This document shows, in pieces, positions 58,401 through 64,000 of a DNA stretch of 64,000 bases (positions are counted from its first letter, which is position 1; every line of letters begins with the position of its first letter). The position numbers were made by a program, and so were the translations under genes. Origin of the DNA: Mastigias papua (lineage: Eukaryota > Cnidaria > Scyphozoa > Rhizostomeae > Mastigiidae); assembly GCA_964019165.1 (NCBI GenBank), contig OZ025268.1, positions 1,022,001-1,086,000 of the forward strand, read 5' to 3'. The notes beneath the pieces are model-generated. The model was not told the DNA's origin, searched no databases, and saw only the letters and a list, made by a program, of their open reading frames with translations.

Positions 58401-60325
58401 ATTAGTTCCCATAGTCTCTAGAGAAGAAGAATTGGTTAATTCAAAAAAAAATCATTCATTCACATTTAGCTAATTAACTATTTTGAGGGAGAACTAAAAG
58501 GATTTTTTTCATGGACAAAGGTATTATCTTTTTAAAGACCATATTTTCTAACTGCCGAAAAATAACCAAAAAGGATCTTTTTTCAATAAAAAATGATTTC
58601 TATCGCTGAATTATCTCCAAATTTGATTACCAAAGGCATAATCTGACTTCAATAAACAACAATATTCATAGCAAGTAGTAAAATCCCAAAAATCAATGTA
58701 AAATATCTCTGCATTGAAGTGGAGAAAGAAGTCGCTCATTCTAAAAGGTAAGACATTGAAGATTTTCTCCTCCCCCTGTAATTAGTACGATATCTGTCCA
58801 CAAGTTTGAAAGCAATTGATATCCGCACCAATATATTAATATATGGAGAGGTTTTCAGCAGCGATCAATCGTTCAATTGATACAAGCTAACGGTAACATC
58901 AAAGAGCAAAGTGTCCTGCAAACCTCGTTGTCTTTGCCACGGGGACATTTCTCTAACGGCAACCCGAATGTAAAACCAGTTGCCTGGATTTCCTTGTCTT
59001 TTGAATGGGAGATATGAATGTTTACCAGACCACGCTTCTTTGTGTTTTTATAGCCAAGGGTAAAATGCGCTGAAAAATTAAGAAACGACAATAAGAACAA
59101 ACAAATCTGATCCAAATGCTTTTGATAATGGCTGAGTAACATTTAAAATTTCTTGCAAAGCGGGAGAAGTTTTCATGGAGATGCAAACCAATGGAAGCAA
59201 AAGAGAGAATGGATGAAACAGATGTTTGCGTGGCATTCACTGACCTATGCAAGGGAAAACTGCTGCAAACTACATCCTGGAAAATGTTTCATGTAAAGTG
59301 ATACAAAAATATGAGAGAATCACCTCTGTATGAAAAAACATGCAATGAAGACGTGTGCAAATAAATCGACAAAAATATGTAGTAAGCAATACCAAATTAT
59401 TATTACAAGCTGAGTAATTAAAAATACCCAAAAAATCTCTAAATCTGAGATAGGCTAAATGAATTAATGAAGGACGGGATAAATAATTATGAATGAAAAC
59501 AAACTTTTTTTAAGAGAAAGTCCTTTCTTGGTATTATTGGTCTTCGTTGTACCAGGAGGCGAAGTGCTATGATAGATTAGACATTTTTAACTGAAATACT
59601 GTCAATGCTAATTTCCCTACGGCAACAGTGCATACCACACAAACGAGCAATGAACATATGAAATCAAAGGTAGGTAGAAACCAAACTAAAAATTATATAA
59701 AAGCATGTTGTTTCTCGATTGCTTCTATGCAACACATGTATACCTAATTGTCACTGGTGGGCCGTGATGGAAAGGATAGAGTGAGTTAGAAGTCTGAATA
59801 TGCTACAATCAACTTTGCACCATGGAATTTAATATCCCTAGAATCCCTAGAAGGATTTAGATATTTGCATTTTGTCCAACAATAGCCTATGATCCTATAA
59901 TTTCAAGGTACTCATCTGTAAACATACATTTGTACTTTCGTTCACTTCCTTCATTCGTTCTTTCATTCATAACATCCCCTCCCCCAGATAGTCAAATGGC
60001 AAGCAGCATAAATATAGATAAGTTAATTTCAATCACTTAGGGCCTAACACATACTGAGAGATTTCTTGCCTCATTAACAGCAAAAGATACATAAACATAT
60101 CGAATTGCAAATACATGCCAAATTTATAATGACGAACAGCAAATAGACAATTTGCATCAATCAGTAAAGGTTAAAGGAATTCGCAAAAACTACCCAAAGA
60201 GTTTATATGTGACAAAGACTGAACTACTTCCATCCGTTCTAATGCCACACTCACCTTGGGTTAGCTTCCCCCTCATAACTTTTCATCCTTTTAACAATGA
60301 CGTTTTCATATGAGTTACCATTTGG
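52500..60325 (-). CDS. ARHGAP21/23: ARHGAP21/23-like Rho GTPase-activating protein (5' partial)
   Basis: Stimulates GTP hydrolysis by Rho/Cdc42-type GTPases. Thirteen exons join in phase: 60255-60325, 59505-59566, 58924-59069, 58303-58376, 57835-57919, 57268-57346, 56593-56666, 56307-56396, 55776-55901, 55430-55489, 55055-55136, 54816-54865, 52500-54476, giving 991 residues. The first exon ([13 protein letters not shown]) matches the segment just after the PH domain of ARHGAP21. The RhoGAP domain spans about 75-290, with [10 protein letters not shown], the arginine finger in GIYRVPGN (Arg118), [22 protein letters not shown] and [15 protein letters not shown]. The tail, including one 1977-nt exon, is Ser-rich and disordered with a charged helix ([18 protein letters not shown]) and ends FNKFYPR. 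PDZ and PH exons, expected upstream, were not located. Confidence 0.93.
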
Positions 60326-63300
60326 CTGTAAAACAACATCAAAATATCTAAAGGTGAGGCAAATTGGAGCAGAAGAGCAATTCACATAATCACGGTATAT
60401 GCATGACTTTAAGAGTCTACCAATCAGAAAACATATCAAGGAAACGACGATTAATGTGCAAAGGATGCTTGAATTTCCTATTTACAAACAAACAAGATAT
60501 AACTTAAAGACACTGATGTATCTTTAATGGATTCTAGTGGGATACTCTTCAGAAGTAAAATAATATTGTGTAAAGATGAACGGACAAGTGTGTGCTTCCA
60601 AATAAATACGTTTGCGTCAGTTCGTAAACCACGAACACATTTTTGTGAACGAACAAAGCTAGTCATCATTCTACAGAGGTTGGGTTTTTGTATTCCTATC
60701 ATCATAGACTTTACCTGCTTTTTCTGGGGGAAACTGAAATCCAACCTTACGGATATATCCTCGCAAAGAGAATATGTTTGACATATTTAATTATTGACGT
60801 CCATATAGGCAGGAGAATTCTTTCAAATGATGGGGCAACTATCAAAGAGGGGGTAATTTCCTAAGTTGAGAGATTATGCTGTCTGTACATTACCAGGAAA
60901 TCTTGCATGTGTCTACTGTAAAGAATATTTCAGTCGAATTCAATACAAATGAACTTGAAGAGATCACAAACAAATTGTGCAATGATTTTCTAAGGCAACG
61001 GCATCCAAAAACGATGGAATCAATCTGCCAACACAAGGGACCGATAGTTAAAGAGACATCTCTCATAAACTGAGATAAAGTACCCAAGCTCTCAGCTCTC
61101 AGGACTACTTAAAAATACAATCCCACGCGCTATTGTGATGCATTGCGGAACCAAACTAAACAAATATAGAAATAAATGATGGGGATTTCTTACTACCATA
61201 GGTTAACACAGGGGTTAAATATGAGGGGGAATATCGTGGCAACCATGAGAGCTATATTCTATCAAGTTATGTGATGTATTTTTGCAAAGGCCAAGTCACT
61301 ATTCTAAGCGCATTGCTCGCTTAACCATAAGTAACATCACCTTAAATTCTTAATTAATATCGTCTAAAAACATAGATAAAAAATAATTGGCTTGAACTTC
61401 TTCCATATCATGAATCGCTGACTAAACAGACAAGTGTACAAAGGAGTTCCACCAAGTGCAACCTGGCGGGAATATCAGACACAAATCCACAGGACAACTT
61501 ATTAAAACTTATACGTCTTCGTAAAACCTTCTCAAAGCGCATAAATTGCCACCATCTACTTTTAAAAAGGGATTACCCAGAATTGGGCATCGGATTACAA
61601 CAAATGAGGAAAGTAAGGGAACTGATATATTAGTTACTCCAAGAGAAATGTTTTCATTCAGTATAACCTTGAAATACCATCCTTGACAACCTGTAAGCCT
61701 TGTAACCTAATAGCACATTCCAGTGCAATGTGAAATTTTCTGTTATAAATTTCCCTTCATTTAACTGGGTGTGCTCTTGGAACGTAATAACCAGACCATC
61801 TTCTGCTATCATTGAAAACCACAGAGCACCAAAAACGCGACAATCTGCGAGGTCAAATCATTTCACACAAAACGACCAACGGCAGAGCGACAGAAAAAGA
61901 TGGCACAAGCATTACTTCCTAGAACTGGTAAAAGTATTTGTGTTTGTGGAATAAATGAATATCGCGCAGTGAATCTCTTACCAAAAAATCAGTAACATTA
62001 CTTTCCATGCCGAAGCAGAAAGTAAAAACATCTAATAGAATTCCCGATGAAACAATTAAATCCCGATCTATTCTGTCAATTATGTAGCCATGACTTAAAC
62101 GGTGAGGTTTTTAAAGTTACATTAGACTTGAAATTCTGATTATTGAGCTGAGATAAAAAGCCTCTAACATGACCAAGGGAAGTATGATAAACGTTGGTTC
62201 CAAAAAATATCATACAATTGTCTTTGTGTGTTGATGTGGCGCTAAGCTAGAGTAACAATCGGGACAAAGTTGAATTTGTTTAACTTTCTCCCGGCAGTTG
62301 CGGTAGCTTCCCGGTAGCATAATGGCACATCAAACATCTGCTGGCTTAAAATTTAACTGCCTGTGATGCCGGGAGCATGGAAGATGGTAGATGGCAATCG
62401 CAGGCGGTCGCAGGCGGTCGCAGGCGGTCGCAGGCGGTCGCAGGCGGTCGCAGGCGGTCGCAGGCGGTCGTAGGCACCTTACGGCTATATGAAAAACAGG
62501 CTTTAATCAGTAATCATGAGAAAGTTCAAACATGGTTAATTCTGGGATGATCGCGGGGTTGGGGTACTTGTTGTAATCAGGGGGGTCATGGTGTGACAAT
62601 GTCAAAAGCAGTCGGGGTTTATCAAACAGCATCGGGAATGTCCAAGAGACGTAAACACCTCGAAACGCACTATATAGAACCACATGCAAATTGGCTGCCA
62701 ATTGTAGGTAGTTAAAGCCCTCTTGCAATGAGGTGGTGACCGCAAAATATATACCACACAAGAACTTCTAATGATCGAAAGTAATTTTGAACGTCTGTTC
62801 TGCATTATGACTGATGAGATTTAAAAATGTGACTTTAACGAGAAGTTCTGAGATGACGTGTATCCCCTGATAAGACAAAGAAGATTATCTGACATATGAA
62901 AATTTGTGCTATTATGCCAAAACATAACAAGGAATTTATCACTAAAGCAAGAAAAACCTCTGGCAGTTAGATATCATTTCAGGCTCTGTGTGTTTGAGAT
63001 GGGAGATAATTTTATGGATCACTACAAAATTATAAAAAGATACTGAGTTACTGATTGTCAACTGTGGTACGAGCTAGTTGCAAAAGACAATAGCTATAAT
63101 AATAATAACCAAACACAATGACATCTTCAGACAATGAGCACAGAAGTGGATTTCACGAAGGAAAGGGTGTATTCAGTTTGAAGGGCACTAAGATTATGAA
63201 GCTTCTAAGTCGCTTTTACCGCATAAGCCACCGTAGTTATGGCAAAAATTCGGTCAGAACACAAATTTATACTATACAAAGGACCAAGAATATGCTATAC

Positions 63301-64000
63301 CAGCTTTGTTAACTGATTGACGATCTCTCAGACAGAAACAAGATCACTGTTAATAAAACAGACTAGTTAAGTTAGGAACAACGACATATGCTAAAGAACT
63401 TAGCAGTTGTCTCTCTTCTCAGCCATAAATTGGCTTAGATCATAGAATGACGAGCTCAAAGTTAGTCTCACGCCACTGAGAGTCTAAATTTTTAACTGGT
63501 ATTAGAGTCCTATATGGATCTTGAGAGGAATTCAAAATACAAATGGTGTTGAAAAGTGTCTACCATAGGATTGAATTTATAGTTCGCCATTCCTTGAGAG
63601 TTACATCATTGGTCTATTTAAGCAGAAATTAGGCCGAGAATCCGAGTGAAAAGTAATTCTAGCATATCTGTTTCCTATCATCTCAAGTGCGAAACACCAA
63701 GCGTATGTTACATAAAACCAAATTTTAATTTTGAAATTTTATTCTCAAATTGCTTTTGATACTATGTTGAGACAGATATTTTAGGTGTGCTGGCGCATTA
63801 AACTGAATAAGTTCACATCAATACATAGAACGGACCACGGAATCTGTAAAAATGAAATCTGAGGGACCAATGGCAGTTTATCTTAATGTTTTCTAACTAT
63901 GTCATAGATTCCTAGATGCTGTCGTCTTCCTCTTTCAAAGAGGCAAAAAATGGACATCAACTAATAAACCAGTAAAACAACAAAGATCGCATAGAAATAA
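60326..64000. other. Probable intron or 5' region of the RhoGAP gene
   Basis: I searched the minus strand for PH and PDZ exons without success. Plus-strand frames at 60876-61073 (65 codons), 61730-61954 and 63118-63312 begin with or near ATG and look mildly coding, but have no family match. A GC-rich minisatellite lies at 62401-62470. Confidence 0.4.
62401..62470. repeat. 10-bp GC-rich minisatellite, seven copies
   Basis: Seven perfect tandem copies of 'caggcggtcg', with partial copies on both sides. The unit is 80% GC in a region that is about one-third GC, and carries CpG. Confidence 0.97.

Noticed and set aside
60707..60768. Minus-strand segment (ATG to a good GTAAAG donor) reading GYIRKVGFQFPPEKAG
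   Set aside because: Its phase-1 end cannot join the phase-0 RhoGAP exon at 60325 without a stop, and it does not match the PDZ or PH sequence well.
61730..61954. Plus-strand frame ending RWHKHYFLEL, reminiscent of a PH-domain strand
   Set aside because: It is on the strand opposite to the RhoGAP gene, so it cannot be its missing PH exon, and the rest does not fit a PH domain.

Overview
The window is nuclear DNA from an animal. It is AT-rich, with long (TA)n arrays, many spliced genes with GT-AG introns, and scattered transposon debris. The gene content (NOM1, a classical aquaporin, an ARHGAP21/23-type RhoGAP, the axonemal protein CFAP141 and a WS/DGAT-type acyltransferase), with moderate intron sizes and low GC, fits a cnidarian-like invertebrate. 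That placement is inference and no single marker proves it. Exon boundaries were worked out by hand from reading frame, splice dinucleotides and phase continuity.

Layout. 1-1200: (TA)n arrays joined to a dispersed repeat. 1209-2031 (+): a two-exon, 113-aa membrane microprotein. 3150-17486 (-): NOM1, about 20 exons, 814 aa, with three minisatellites, a candidate SINE and a pogo-like MITE in its introns. 17.6-28 kb: mostly non-coding, with candidate exons at 18511-18858 (-) and 20546-21887 (+), a decayed non-LTR reverse transcriptase tail and a 643-bp TIR element. 28466-42303 (+): a four-exon aquaporin of 259 aa; its 7-kb second intron contains an antisense, intronless WS/DGAT-like acyltransferase (37471-39093). 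42.4-47 kb: repeats and a MITE. 47144-50000 (+): CFAP141 in five small exons, behind an exact RFX X-box. 50077-50816: two divergent, partly homologous small coding regions around a 219-bp spacer. 52500-60325 (-): the C-terminal 991 residues of an ARHGAP21/23-like RhoGAP whose 5' end lies upstream in the last 3.7 kb or beyond the window.

The genes do not form a pathway. They cover ribosome biogenesis (NOM1), water transport (aquaporin), neutral lipid synthesis (WS/DGAT), cilia (CFAP141) and Rho/Cdc42 signalling (ARHGAP). The most informative observations are the X-box at CFAP141, the Phe-to-Ile change at the aquaporin selectivity filter, the nested acyltransferase, and the inverted pair of homologous ORF starts at 50.4-50.8 kb. 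I found no convincing new multi-gene system.
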